Shown here: one piece after another, positions 1 to 11,874 of the stretch
Layout: the number at the start of each line of letters is the position of its first letter
How positions within the stretch are numbered: position 1 is the stretch's first letter
Assembly: GCA_914767885.1 (NCBI GenBank)
Contig: CAJZBQ010000056.1
Coordinates: forward strand, 1,132,001-1,196,000
Direction: 5' to 3'
From: Blepharisma stoltei
Lineage: Eukaryota; Ciliophora; Heterotrichea; Heterotrichida; Blepharismidae
Length of the DNA: 64,000 nucleotides
Notes under the pieces: generated by a model
What the model was told of the DNA's origin: nothing
The model's database searches: none
What the model saw: only the letters and a program-made list of their open reading frames with translations
Translations under genes and position numbers: made by a program

Positions 1-1
1 T

Positions 2-1455
2 CTGAAATCTGCCTTTGCTCACCCACGGCCGTTTTGGAAATACTCAGAAATTGACGCTCTTCAATGCTCAAAAGACTTTGGGGCTCCGTCAGGCCATGCT
101 ATGTCAGCTGGTGGTAGTTTATTTGTATTAGGATATATATGAATGAAAAATACCGACCGATGATATATAAAACTTTTTATTATAATTATGATCTCTATTA
201 TTACAGCCTACGACAGACTGTATTTAGGCGTTCACTTTTATTTTCAAATAATCCTTGGCTATGCTTTTGCCTTACTAATTTCTGCAATAATTGTCCATCC
301 TTCAAGCATAAATTTACTTCAAAAATTTGGCAATGATAAGTTAAGTACTATAAGGTATAAGAGGATTAACCACTAGTCTAACAATCTGGAGTAGACCCAC
401 CTAACCTAACGATTAGCTGCCTGGGCTAGAGCCGCCTCTTGCAGGTGCCCCCCTAGTTCTAATAGACAAAGACTAAGTAGGAGGCAAAGCCTGTCTAGCA
501 TCTGGAAGGACAGGAAAGCCTTCAGGTTAGACATAAAATTCCCTATTCGGCAGCATCCAAAACCTGAAGGCCTAATTCTAAAATTGACAAAGATATTGCA
601 TTTATCTTCATCAGGATGAGTCTTACCCGCCCCATAGGTATCCTCAAAGTCCTATTTCTGTTAGCATCACCATTTTTATTCTAGGCATTAATAAGGAATT
701 ATTAATAAAAAGCCAAATAACATGACTTTTATTATTGGTTTTTTCTACAATTTTTTGTTTGTGTAGAAGTCCTGATTGAGATGAATCGTGGTCTATTAAT
801 TATGAAAAAGCATGTGGAAATAGTTTTGCGATTGAAGATGTGATTATTAAGAATACTGCAGATTCTTATGTCTTTAGCTTGTTGGGAGGATTAACAATGG
901 GGCATTATCTGCAAAAAGAGAAAGGGGTGCCTGAGTTCTCACTTCTAGCAATAATTATATCTGGATTTTTGCATTTGGGGTTTATCAATATATGCCTTAA
1001 GATGATAGAAGGATATATCTCGCTGAGCACAAGCAATTTTTTAGGTTGAATTTTATTATTCATCACAAGATACAGTTGTGGAATAATTTATGCGTACTTT
1101 TTACCTAACTCCCCTCTGTGAATAAGCAAAACTATTGGGAAATCCTTATTGTTTTTTACCAAAAAATCACCCTCCTTAAGCGAGCAAGCAGTTTTTTTTA
1201 AAAAAATATTTTAATATATAAGTAGTAATTATTATAATGAAATCTCTAACTAATTCTGTTTAATTTTAAACAGCTTGCATTTTAAAATACAAATTTTACA
1301 AATTAAATCAATATTTGCTTTCCAATTTTTGAGAATTGGGAGTTTTGAAAAAAAAAATTTGCTTATAATTTTTTAAAAAAAAATTAACCCTCTCTGTAAG
1401 CGATCAAAATTTGCTTGTTCGCTCACGGATGGGGAGGGATTGAGATAATTTTTAA
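2..1455 (+). CDS. PAP2-superfamily phosphatase, glucose-6-phosphatase-like (5' end outside window)
   Basis: Reading TGA as Trp gives one open frame from base 2. It carries the three PAP2 phosphatase blocks: HPRPFW, then DFGAPSGHAMS, then DRLYLGVHFYFQIILG, where the His and the Gln-x3-Gly pattern resemble glucose-6-phosphatase more than lipid phosphatases. Several hydrophobic helices follow, as expected for an integral membrane enzyme of the ER or another internal membrane. The frame breaks at about 350 and 1106. Removing IESs 351-681 and 1106-1445 continues it (STI|GINKELL; YAYFLP|NF) to a TAA at 1453-1455, 261 codons in the window. The catalytic blocks are clear. The exact substrate and the first IES boundary are inference. 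Confidence 0.7.
351..681. other. IES in the PAP2 gene (331 bp, GC-richer insert)
   Basis: The segment starts just before an in-frame TAG and is richer in GC than its surroundings, unlike coding or intergenic DNA here. Taking it out at TA 351/682 joins DKLSTI to GINKELLIKS in frame, followed by a TGA-containing membrane helix. It shares short stretches with the eliminated segment at 18514-18953 (TTAACCACTAG and a TTARCTGCCT stretch). The boundary is the least certain of the long IESs because the gene is not well conserved here. Confidence 0.5.
1106..1445. mobile_element. Decayed MITE, family A, acting as IES
   Basis: The left end TAACTCCCCTCTGTGA and a second copy of the motif about 65 bp further in, then an AT-rich body, then an inverted terminal copy ending near 1440, match the family A plan seen intact at 13123. 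Many substitutions show age, and the right end has lost the usual AGTTA. Excision leaves YAYFLPNF followed by TAA. Confidence 0.6.
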
Positions 1456-2477
1456 GCTATTTAGAAAAAATGAAGCTTTAGAGCAAAGATTTTCAGTGTT
1501 GACTTTTAAAATCAAAGTATAGTAATATAGCTAAGATATTTAAACTTGTCAAATTAATATTTAGCATGTTAAATTATTTGGCACCGTTAGGGGGTGGGTG
1601 ACATGGGAGGGGAAGCTCAAAGCCGATCCAAAGCGGGGTGTAAGCTATACAAGGATTCTTTATGGATTTTTAAAACTGTTACCCAGAAATGAAAATTTTG
1701 CTGATATTTTGTTCCTATCAAAAAGTGGGAAGTAAGATTATATATAAAGACGAATAACAATTTTGTTTAACAAATATTTATATGTATTAATTCTTTACAA
1801 AATCTTTACAAAATTTATCCATTTTATATAGCTCGAGAACCCATTTAGATCGCTAAGAAGCAATACCTTAAGAGGTAAATTAGCGATATGAAAAGTCAAA
1901 ATGACAATAACAAGCACCACTTTTCTGACGAATCAAGTAAAAATTTGAAAAAATTTTATCTCTAGGTTCTGCTTGTCAAGCTGAACATGAAGCTGCCATG
2001 AAAGAGCAACATCTCATATTCAATATGTATTTTTTTAGAATGTTAACTTGTCTCTTTAGGCATTTTTCAGAGAAATCTAAAAAAATGCATAAGCTATAAT
2101 ATTTATATTAATAAGAAATCAAAATTAATATTCATTCCAAAATTAAACCCCAAATGTAAAAGTAATAAAAAGAGACACAAATATTTTTTGAAAAAAACTT
2201 AAAATAAAAAAATATCATTAATCGTATGTTATTCACAAAATAAATCACTCTATCTCAGTTTCTAACGCCTAGTCTTAAAATCCTAAAAGCTTTTTAAAAT
2301 GGAAAAAAAATTAGTAGTTAAGAAATTTAAGATGGGCAAATCTAAGACTCCACCAATTCGCGCAATATTTATTGAAAGCGATTATGCCTCCATTAAATTT
2401 AGCAATTTTAATATAATCCATTGCGTTTTTTAGAGTCTTATTTGGCTCATTATGCGTTTATTATATTTCTAAATAAT
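1456..2477. other. Intergenic, AT-rich, with two short unassigned ORFs
   Basis: No recognisable gene. Around 1580-1650 lies a G-rich patch with runs of 3-5 G. Short ATG ORFs with coding-like composition occur at about 1888 (starting MKSQNDNN) and 2299 (starting MEKKLVVKKF, about 45 codons). Either could be the first exon of an IES-broken gene, but I cannot connect them to anything. Confidence 0.4.
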
Positions 2478-4193
2478 ATGGGCTGCAATTTTTCACACAT
2501 AGAGAGAGACATAATTGGCTCTAACAAAGAAGAAGAAATTATCCGCAGCTGAGAAAAGGCTTTGAATTTTTATACCTTAAAAGACGATGAATTTCTTCGA
2601 GCTATAGATGGCAGACAAGACGATGATGGGCTTATTCATATAAATTCACTATGAGATTTATTTTATCTCTGCAATTTCCCTGCACACTCTTTCCCTGTAA
2701 ATACAGGCCCAGTTAGCATTTTTTACAAAACAATTAGAAAAAACGACAAAATTGACGCACGGAAGCTGATGACTTTAATAATCTTGACCTCTTCATTTAC
2801 AGACAAAACAAAAGCTCAACTTATATTTAAGGTGTATAGGGAAGACAAAACTTTTATGAAAGAAAAAATCCTTGAGAGGCTTTTAATTGATTTATCGAAC
2901 ATATCAATTAACCTTATATGGATGGCTCTAGGAAAACAGCCAGGACAATTATCAAGAGAAATCTTGATGAGGTATGAAGGAAAGCTTGAGCAAGGTCAGC
3001 TGAGCTTTATTTATAAGCTCAAACACTTACTCCTATAGAAATAATAATGAGTGAAGCCATATTTTTATAAATTTACTAATTGGATTTTTTTATATAAAAA
3101 TATAATTTTTTTTATAAATTATTTTGGAAGGTTAATAATTGACTCTGACTATTTGGCTACTGAAAAAGGATTTCTTAATAGAATTGGAAAATATCCAAAA
3201 ATTTTATCACCTTCTGGTATTCGGAAATTTATATTGAAGGAGATCAAAGAAGATTCTTTATTAAGCCCGAAAAAGCCATATATAAGACTAATGTCTATTA
3301 AAACAAGTGATACACTTGACGATATAACTGAGAATGATAGGGGTAACAAGAGGCTAAATATAGATTTTAACAGTAGGATTTCGAGGCATCAGAGCAAAAG
3401 CTCAAATCATGTGTCTGACTCAGGTAAATTGTCAAGTAAAGTGGATGAAAGGTATTTGAAAAATTCATTGATGATGAAGAAAATAGTAGAAGCTTATCTT
3501 ACTTCCTTCCTCTGTGAGTAAGCAAAAATTTTGAATAATTTTACTTTTTTGATAAATTGGCGTGCGAGCAAAATATTCTTAAGTATTAAATGAATCTCGA
3601 TCTCATTCTATTAAATTTTATCCAGCTTGCATTATAAAAATTATTCTATTAAATAATTTCTATTTTCAAATTAAAAAAAAAATTAAATACAATTATAAAA
3701 TTAACCTTTCCATATTAGAGTTAGTAATTTGAAGACTGCTATAAAAATTTGGAAAAATATGAATTAAGGAGAATATGCAAGCTTTTTCTATTAACTCCCT
3801 TTCTGTAATCGAACAAAACTATTGGAAATATCTCTATTTTTTTGGTAAAACCTACCCTCCGTGAAAAACAAAAAAATTTTGAGATTATAAAAATATTTTG
3901 ATATATGAGTGATAATTGTTTCATGAAACATCTAGTAATTCTGTTAAATTTTAAACCACTTGCATTTTAAAACATAAATTTAAAATTAAATTAATTTGCA
4001 ATTTGAGATTTTTTAAAAACATTACGCCTCCTCTGTGAGCGAACAAAATTTTTTTGTCCACTTATGAAGACGGAGTAAGACGAAATATAATGAAAGATCT
4101 GCAGAATTTGCAAAAATAGTGTTTAAAATAGATGGAAACGAAAATAGGAATATTAAAAAAAAATGAAAAATAATTAAGAATTGTATAAATTAA
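2478..4193 (+). CDS. MGC-initiated (putatively N-myristoylated) protein with EF-hand-like segments
   Basis: The start is fixed by ATGGGCTGC, giving MGCNFSH, a myristoylation/palmitoylation-type N terminus. TGA codons are read as Trp. The track-like fragments join if IES 3012-3119 (SFI|YFGRLI) and the block 3500-4075 (EAYL|KTKYNERSAEF) are removed, giving 343 residues. The C-terminal stretch AKIVFKIDGNENRNIK resembles an EF-hand loop, and helix-loop patterns elsewhere suggest a calcium-sensor-like fold, but loop residues are poorly kept. The middle is Ser/Lys-rich and probably disordered. The family is not identified. A palindrome (about 4197-4225) follows the stop. Confidence 0.55.
3012..3119. 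other. IES (108 bp)
   Basis: Three in-frame stops (3036-3047) sit in an AT-rich stretch that splits an otherwise continuous frame. Removing 108 bp between TA 3012 and TA 3120 gives QLSFI|YFGRLIID. The size matches the commonest class here. Other TA pairs nearby also keep frame. Confidence 0.45.
3500..4075. mobile_element. Block of two decayed family A MITEs acting as IES
   Basis: Family A left-end motifs occur at about 3500 (CTTCCTCTGTGAGTAAGC) and again at about 3790 (CTCCCTTTCTGTAATCGAAC with the inner CCCTCCGTG repeat). A decayed right end lies at about 3700-3722 and another at about 4020-4077. So two elements lie side by side. Removing the whole block between TA 3500 and TA 4076 restores frame as EAYL|KTKYNERSAEF. 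A 64-bp spacer between them may be retained in the soma, but I found no frame that keeps it. Confidence 0.6.
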
Positions 4194-4196
4194 ATA

Positions 4197-4225
4197 GCAT
4201 AAATTTATGCTATTTAAATTATTTT
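4197..4225. repeat. Perfect palindrome downstream of a stop codon
   Basis: AAATAGCATAAATTTATGCTATTT is a perfect inverted repeat just 3' of the preceding gene. It could form a hairpin in the transcript 3' end. No function is shown by the sequence. Confidence 0.6.
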
Positions 4226-4471
4226 AATCTCTAAATAACCTTATTTTTCATGCCTAATTCTTAAGTACATTAAAGAAAGTCTATTATTGAAATAGAAAAT
4301 GCTATTTTAAGGTATGATATCTGAAAACTTTTTATTCCCGCCAATTATTAAAGCAAAATCTCTGATTGAAACTCATTTTTACAAAAATTATTCAAAAATC
4401 TTTCATAATTCTCAATATATGTTTATATCTGAGTTGCAATGCCCGATTTTAAATTTTCATAATACTTTTAA

Positions 4472-7400
4472 ATGGTTGAAGACTCAAATGTATGGTCAGC
4501 TCTTGGAACCTGCATTTCTCGGTGCTTAGAAAGCAAGCGTGGAATTGTAATTCCTAGTCTTGGTACTTTTACCTTTACCTCTCAAGTTTCATTAGAAGGA
4601 GTTACGAGCCCTAATTTACGAGATCGTGATGATCGTTTACCTGTTTTTATTGCAACCCCCGATCTGGCTCCGAACGTCAGAGCTGGCTTGGTTCTTAGTT
4701 AAGATATAGAAAAATTTCCCTGTGATACCTAAAGGATATTTATCTCCATATTGCTACAGCCGTCTATCGGATATGCTCCTTCAGAAGTGGGCTTGAGTAT
4801 TAACTGGATTTTAGTGGGATGGGTCACCATGAGGTAAGCCAAACTTGGCCTGCCTATCTAGAAATTCGAAAAAAAAAACTTTCTAGTAAAGAGTTAGACT
4901 AAGATGGAATTTTAGCCAAAGGCGAAACTCCCAGTATCACGCTAGAAATTGCCAAATTGGCCCAGGGGATCTTTCAGGGCTTTTCATGTCAACTTTAAGC
5001 TTTCATCTTTTGCAAAAGGTAAAATTTTGGTCTGGAATGAGCTGCATTCGGCCTAATCCGACATTGCGCTTTGCAAAATTTGGTAAAACCTGGCTGGATG
5101 CACACTACCTAACGCATCCTCTCTTCGACTATTCCCTAAGTTTCCCAGCTACAGGGAGGGTTGATTCGCCACAACATTTTAATGTATATACATTAGAGCA
5201 GGTATATCTCATCAATCAGGCATTAGGCCATTTTCAGCTAAAGGAATCAGTGGAAAAGTCCCTACAACCAAGCTGAATTACGCTGAATTCGCCATCTTGA
5301 CGAATTCAACCAAAGATGAAGGCAAAAACAAGGTAGACGAAGCCATAAGACATCTAGGGGAATCACTAAAAGCAGGAAAAGACATAAGAATCCCTATAGA
5401 AGGAGTAGGCAGTTTAGTAGGGAAAAATGGAATCGTGGCAGTTGTATTTCATAAAAAATATGAGCCCAATCCAGCTGCAATGACTGTTACAGAAGATGGG
5501 GCAAATTGGCTAAAATCTAATTTAGGCATTGATATTACAAGGCCGAATTCAAGTAGGACTGAAAGGGTGCCGAAATTTCAGAATCCAAAAGGAAGACCTT
5601 TGACGGCAGGGGCTAGACAAATAAGAAGCAGTTCACAAAGGCCGATATCAAGCAACTCAGAATTTTTGCAAGAAGACGAGACAACAAGGCTTGATAGGCT
5701 GCAAGGCATAGAGCCAAAAATGAGGCCTTATTCAGCTACTAATCTCAATACGCTTAAAAAGTTTGAATCAGCTGTAAGACCGCAATCTGAGCAATTTCCA
5801 AGGCCTCAGCAGTCACAGTCAGCTTGAATTTTGACACCTCAAGAGTCCCCACTCAACATAGTCCGGCCTCCTTTGCATTCAAAATCTTCTATCTCCCTTA
5901 ACGAGTCAAGCCAAGTTGGAAACTTTTTAACCGAAAACCAAGCCAAATATATTTTGACTTGCCAGTCTAAAGACCAGTCAAATAGAGGAATTTTGCCTTA
6001 TGACGATTTTGTCCAGGTGCTTAGGATGCTAGAAATCCCAAACCTCACAGAAGAAGCTATAAATAAACTTATTTTGATAACAGGCTGCAGAAGTGCCAAT
6101 AAAATCAGGTATATTGATTTTATAGACGCATTAACAAAAAAATCATCATTTAAAAAAACCAATGGAAAAGGATCGGTCGCTTCAGATTTTACTGCAAATT
6201 ATAACAGAAATTCAATTATGCCCATTGTAAATTTAATTTGGGATAAAAAATTAGTTATAGCTGAGCTCTCTGGGAGTGGCGGGATGAGACCTAGGGTAGC
6301 TTTAATTCCATCTGAGCTATTAGCGCTGCTAAAAAAAGCAGGGATTCAAATAAATATTCATCAATTAAAAGCAATTTTAAGGGAAGGGAATATGACTTCT
6401 GCATCAGCACTTGATTTGTTGAAATTGGTAAAAGATTTTATAAATCCTGCGTCAGATTCTTCTGTATTAAGCGATATAATGAGCGAAGCAAAGTTTTCAA
6501 GGCCGAACTCAGCTGTAGTTTACGACGACCAGCTTGAAAAAATCAGGAATTTTTTAAGAAATTATGATCTACAAGAAGTTTATAACGAAATCAGTGAAGG
6601 CGGCACTCTTAATGCTGAGCAGTTTATTTCATTTATATGTGAAAAAAGTGAAGGAAGAATCAAAGGCCACGAGGCCCACAAAGCATTTTTATTAGCAAGC
6701 CAAGGAATCGATACTATAGCTGAGGTCGATTTTTGTAGAGCTTTTCAAATATACCAGCAGCCTAAACATATTGAAAACAGAGGGATGATTAAGCTAAAAC
6801 ACTGGCTTAGAAACGCAAAAATCACAACTGAACAAGGTTTTCAGCACCTTTTACAAGCGGCCAGCTCTGCTGATACCTTAGACAGAGAACAGTGGAAAAT
6901 AGCAATGAGGGAGTTTGACTTTAATGCTTATGAAGCTGAAATATTATTTGACGCTTTAGATGTAAAACATGATAACGTCATTGATCTTGCAGAATGGATA
7001 AATAGGATTTATGAAGAAGCTGGGCCTTTACAAAGCTTAAGAGACACCTTTATAGGACACAATTTAAGCGCTGAAGACTTATTAATTAAACTTAATGCCC
7101 AAGGCAAACAAAGGCTGAGTATTGAAGAAATGGCGAATGCGCTGCAAAGAATGGACCCAACTCTGACAACTGGAAATGCAGTCGATATGGCTCGAGCGGC
7201 TTCAGGGAAAAAAGGGTATGTGGATATTCAAGATTTTCTGGTTCAAATTTCGCAGAAGCCATTTGAGTTTGAAGGGGATTGGAAAAAACAAATTCTCAGA
7301 AAAATCCAACTAAAAATCAGTGGAGATATAGCTTCTTTTAAAAAAATTTTTGAAGAATGTGATGAAAGAAACACAGGGAAACTACCTATGTCTACATTTC

Positions 7401-10197
7401 AAGATTGCATATACAAAGCTAACGCTGGTCTTAATGAAATTGAAATTGACAGGCTAGGACGAGTTCTTGACAATGGCCAACATTTAGTTGACTACACTGA
7501 ATTTCTTGATCACCTTGAAGGGCCACTTTTGCCACCTCAAGACCCCTTAAAATCAACCATTATCCGTATCCAAGTCTTCATGAAGCAAAATGGCCTAACC
7601 CACAGCAAGCTATTAAAAAAAATGGGAAAGCATGTAAGTGTCCAGACTTTCGCTGATTTTATATCGAGGAAACTGCAGAAAAAGCTGGATAAATCCACTA
7701 TTTATGAAGTCGCTAACAAGTTTGATGTAAATAAAGATGGATTTATTGATATCCACGATCTCAATGCTACACTTTCTGGGAAGTCTTTTAAAGACATAAA
7801 TAGTGAAAAATCATTCCCAGCCCAAAGACTAGCCCCAGATAGGGCAAAATCTGTAATAAAAGATATAAGAAGAGCTCTAGTTGCAAAAAGAATGAGCTAT
7901 TATGATGCTTTTAGGGCTTTTGATGCAGAAAATAATGGAGTTTTATCTGCCCAGGAGTTTTATGATGGGCTGGACAAAATAATTGAGCTTTCTCAGCCGG
8001 TAAAAGATGGACTTTTTGCTATTATGGATAAACAAAGCATAGGGATCGTGACTCGTGAGAGTTTTATTGCTGTCTTAAAAGACACAAATATAGAGCCATC
8101 TGTGTTTGGAGACTCGTGGGGATGGGAAAATGAGACTTTAACCAAAATAAGGCAGTGGATTTATAAAGAAAATTTGACTGTTGAAGAAGCTTTTAGGGCT
8201 TTTGATAAGGATTTTGATGGGGTTATCAATAAAAAAGACCTTGAAAAGGCTTTGGTAGATGTTCTTAAATTGGAAGAAAGAGAATGCTACTCAAGCAAAG
8301 TAGATAGGCTTTATAAACTTCTAGATACTTATAACTCCTTCTCCTTGTTAATTAACAAATCCATTGGGAAAATTAGCCTAGATAAATAAAATATTTTTGA
8401 TATAAAGAGATCTCCAGCTAATTATATTTTAGACACATTTGCATTTCATATATTTAAAACTCCAGAAAAAAAAATATTGCACTCTAACCAAGGGGAGATT
8501 AAGAGAAATTCTATACAGCTATCTGATTTCAAACTGCTTTTTGAAGAAAACAGAAGTCCAGAATGAAAAGAAAGTGCAAAGCAGCAACTTGGACTATTTT
8601 TGTCAAAAAATTATAGTGACATACATGAGTCATTTGAGACGATAGGCGAAATGACTGGTAAAATCACATTAGACCAGTTCATCTCTTGAATAGAAAAGAA
8701 GCAAGTCCTAAACGGCTTCAACCTGACCCCAAACCTTCTCCGAGAACTTTTTACATATTTCGATCCTCACCGCAAAGGTTACTTAACGGAGCAAGATTGA
8801 TTCCATGCAGGAGGTAACATAAGCCATATAAAGCAAAACGTTCAAGAAATTAAAGACGCTATTAGAAGCAATTTTGCTGATGTAAATTCTGCATATGAGT
8901 ATTTCCTAACTCTGCTCATTTATTAAATGAACTACAATTTAGTAGAGGATTGAAGATTTTTGTAAAAAAATTATTATTTTATTGCTTTATTTTCAACAAA
9001 AAGATTTGCAATATAAAAATCGTTCAATTAAGCGTAATTTTCCAAAATTTGAGAAATTTTTAATATGATTTGATTAAGGTTGAAGAAGTAAGCTACCACA
9101 ACTCAATTTCCCAAAATATCCTCTACCAAGAGTTTGAGCAAGCCATTCAAGCTTTAATCCCTAACAGATTTAAAGCTGCTGACATCAAAAAAGCCTGGGA
9201 CTCAATTTCCAAAGAAGCCTCTATCTCAGAATCCGACTTCAAACGGCTATTCGATGATGGGCACTTTATGAGCACTTTTTCCCTATCAAAATCCTCCCAC
9301 AATTTCACTAAAACAGCCAGTTCAAATTCAAAATTAACGACATCCCTGTCAATTTCTTCATATAACTCTGACACCGATCCACTAAAAAAACTGCAAAAAT
9401 TGATAAAAGCGAGTCCTTTTACTGTTGAAGAAATTTTTAAACAAATGGATACTGATGCGTCTGGGAAACTTTCAGCGATTGAGTTCAGAAATGCAATGAG
9501 AAAGCTTGGGCTTGGCCTGACAGCAAGAGATATAGAGCTGGTTGTATCAAGAATTGATACAAATAACGACGGGCTAATAGACTGGCAAGAGTTTTCAAGG
9601 CATTTTAAAGATACAGAAGCAGAAAGCCATATAAAGGCAGCATCTAGCTTAAGACTAAACACACTTAAAGACCATATGAGCCATTACATGCTGTCTCCAA
9701 AAGACGCTTTTGAACAATTTGACACACAGAGATCAGGCAAGCTCTCCTTTAATGCTTTTTCTGCCTTAATAAAGCGACTCTGTGAGCTTGCCAATGAGCC
9801 ATTTCCCCCTTTTAATGTGATAAAAGACCTTTTCGATATCATAGATATCCGAAAAGATGGGTTTTTAGACATGAGGGAGTGGCTTAACACCTTTAAATTA
9901 AGCAAAACAGACAGCTGGGAGGACTCAAAGTTATTTGAAGACGTCAGTAAATTAATTGCAAGAAACAGAAAACTCTTGCAATTGACCTTTGAAATTGTAG
10001 CAAAAGATGGGAGAGTTGAGTATAACCAAGCCAGAGAAATATTAGGAAGTGTATTAAAAGAGGTCAGGCTAAATGAAGAGCAGTGGAAAAGTACATTGGG
10101 AGTTGCTATGAGGAGCGGGATGGTGGATTATAGGTTTTTACTGGAAGTATATAAAGAAAGGGCTGTCACAAAGCAGTCACATCCAAAACCTTTATAA
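4472..10197 (+). CDS. Giant HU-CCDC81 / multi-EF-hand protein
   Basis: After removal of IESs 4696-5202, 8332-8499 and 8900-9063 and reading TGA as Trp, the gene encodes 1,628 residues. The N terminus holds two tandem HU domains of the CCDC81 type: VWSALGTCI, then RGIVIPSLGTFTF and PVFIATPDL, then the second starting at LNYAEFAILT with IPIEGVGSLVGKNG. A Pro/Ser-rich linker leads to a long run of helix-loop-helix EF-hand units; some keep calcium loops (FDVNKDGFIDIHD, FDKDFDGVINKKD, MDTDASGKLSAIE, IDTNNDGLIDWQE, DIRKDGFLDMRE), others are degenerate. CCDC81-type HU domains are known from ciliary and centrosomal proteins, so a calcium-responsive axonemal or basal body scaffold is a reasonable inference. 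An upstream TAA abuts the ATG, fixing the start. Confidence 0.85.
4696..5202. other. IES in the HU-CCDC81 gene (507 bp)
   Basis: It separates the first HU domain from the second. Excision at TA 4696/5203 gives NVRAGLVL|ISHQSGIRPF, in frame, with no other frame-compatible reading. The insert is GC-richer than spacers and contains a spurious 96-codon ORF (4986-5276). Confidence 0.8.
8332..8499. other. IES (168 bp) with short CTCC inverted ends
   Basis: Junction DTY|KRNSIQLSDF completes an EF-hand second helix. Ends are TAACTCCTTCTCCTTG and CCAAGGGGAGATTA, imperfect inverted repeats, so this may be a remnant MITE. Confidence 0.8.
8900..9063. other. IES (164 bp)
   Basis: Junction SAYE|YDLIKVEEV restores frame between two EF-hand units. 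The insert is AT-rich and has in-frame stops. Confidence 0.75.
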
Positions 10198-10349
10198 GTG
10201 TCTTTTAAATCATATTATAAATAAGATGGAGAGCTAAGAGAGGACTCAATAATAGCCTTTCTGGGATTTAAGTTTACCAATTTATCCTCTTTGTAAGAAA
10301 ATTCTAAATAGCAGAGACATAAATCATATTAGAAATAATTTTAATAAAA

Positions 10350-10736
10350 ATGATGACCAGCCAGGAGGAAGAAGATGCAAGAGTTATAAATAAGCTGAAT
10401 GATGAGTTTTTCAGAGGACTTTTCTTAGAAAGAGATAGAAAATGCATTGCGTGGAATGGAGAAGATATGGATACTTATTTGTGCAGAGAAATATACCCAG
10501 CATTGGTACCTGCTTTGGAAGAGCTTTCTAAAGAAATAGAGAGATATATGAGAGATGGCAGCAGCATTGACATAAGAATTAAATCAAGGTTTAATCCTTG
10601 TAGGTGGCTTGCACAGTTTTTGATGAGAAATAACCCAAAATTTGGACAAAATCCAGGAATAACGGCTGATTATAACTCAAAAGCATATTTAAATGCTGCA
10701 ACAAAAACTATAAAAGCAATGAATCAGGAAAGATAA
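10350..10736 (+). CDS. Small protein with LAQFLMRNNP motif, possible ciliary protein
   Basis: Uninterrupted 128-residue ORF ending in TAA. The central motif FNPCRWLAQFLMRNNPKF (about residues 88-105) is similar to a short motif (LAxxLMRNNP) that I associate with flagellar/ciliary proteins; this is from memory and family assignment is not secure. The N-terminal half is acidic and helical (NEFF, ELSKEIERYM). It lies between the HU/EF-hand gene and an unknown gene on the same strand, about 150 and 230 bp from them. Confidence 0.6.
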   Translation: MMTSQEEEDARVINKLNDEFFRGLFLERDRKCIAWNGEDMDTYLCREIYPALVPALEELSKEIERYMRDGSSIDIRIKSRFNPCRWLAQFLMRNNPKFGQNPGITADYNSKAYLNAATKTIKAMNQER

Positions 10737-10969
10737 ACTAAGGAATATTTTAGATATTATGAGAGCTAATTGGAAACAATTAAGAAATTAAAATTATAAT
10801 TTAAAAGAACATGGTAGAACTTTATAATGTTGCAGATAGCCAAATTTCATATTTGAGAATACTAAATAATTCTTTTCAGTTTGTATTAAAGATGAGCTTT
10901 TTATAAGATCATCCTAATTAATCTCTTTTTCCATCTCTTAATATATTTAATTTTAAATAAACAACAAAA

Positions 10970-11874
10970 ATGGCTTTTAATTATCAATCAAAATTCACAA
11001 AAATCAAAAATTTGGAAAATGCCAACCTTCATCAATTTCCTGCAAAATCAGGGACTTACACTACCTCGTCTACTTACCAAAGCTCAAAACAGCAGCAAGT
11101 TTCTCAAGATAATAACGAAAGGTTTATAAGAAGATATAATATGCTAATGAACAGGTTTGCACAAAAAACCAATGAAAAGATTAATGAAAATCATCTGGAT
11201 CTTCAAAACTGTGACCTTCCTAATGAAAAAATTAAAGATCAAAATTTTGAATTTACCAGTGATACTACACATGGGCTTGAGAGCACCGTTTTGCCTCATT
11301 TTGGGGATATAAGCTCAATACAGGTTGAAGAATCTCAGCTGGAGTCTACAAATCATGAGCTATTTTTTAATGCAGGTGACGCGGAATCATACTTGCAGCC
11401 TTGGCATTTAGTTGAGCAGGCAGGAAGTGTTCCACAGAAGCGAGACCTTGATGAATTTGTAAAAAACTCAATGAAATATGGAGAAAAAGTTACCAAAATA
11501 TTAGCAGGCTCGGGGGTGGTGTCGCCTGCTAACTCTATTTACAATATGGAATTTTAATTTTATTAAAATTTATACAGGGTTGATATTTTAAAAAAAAATT
11601 ATAAGAAAAGAGTAAACTGAAATCTTCCCCTCCAAGTTTTCCAATTAAAACTGAAAGAACATCAAAACTTAGACCGATATCAGAAGGGCATATAGATTTT
11701 ATGAAATATAGATCACAAACTGCGAGAGCAGCAGCCAAACACAAGAGCGAAGTACCAATGAGTCCAGTAAAGCATATAACAGTGCGTCTGTCACCATCAA
11801 TATCTTCATTAGAACTGCTGCAGCAAATTAAAAGCAAATCATATAAAAATTTGCTTGCGAATAAAAAGCGATAG
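10970..11874 (+). CDS. Unknown protein, 278 residues
   Basis: ATG at 10970 (MAFNYQSKF). The frame ends early at 11555 but resumes with a Lys/Ser-rich C terminus if IES 11545-11612 is removed (NSIYN|KLKSSPPSF), reaching TAG at 11872. Total length is divisible by three. The protein is Ser/Gln-rich with a short helical segment DEFVKNSMKYGEKVTKILAG and a basic tail (KSYKNLLANKKR). No domain is recognised. Confidence 0.6.
11545..11612. other. IES (68 bp)
   Basis: AT-rich insert with several stops. Junction N|KLKSSPPSF at TA 11545/11613. Reading frame then stays open for 87 codons. Confidence 0.6.

Noticed and set aside
3051-3521. Independent gene starting with GTG at 3051
   Set aside because: Frame is the same as the upstream MGC gene and joins it when a 108-bp IES is removed; GTG starts are not expected in ciliates.
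4986-5276. 96-codon ORF starting MSTLSFHLLQ
   Set aside because: It lies in a different frame inside the eliminated segment 4696-5202 and overlaps the true junction; no domain or coding signal.
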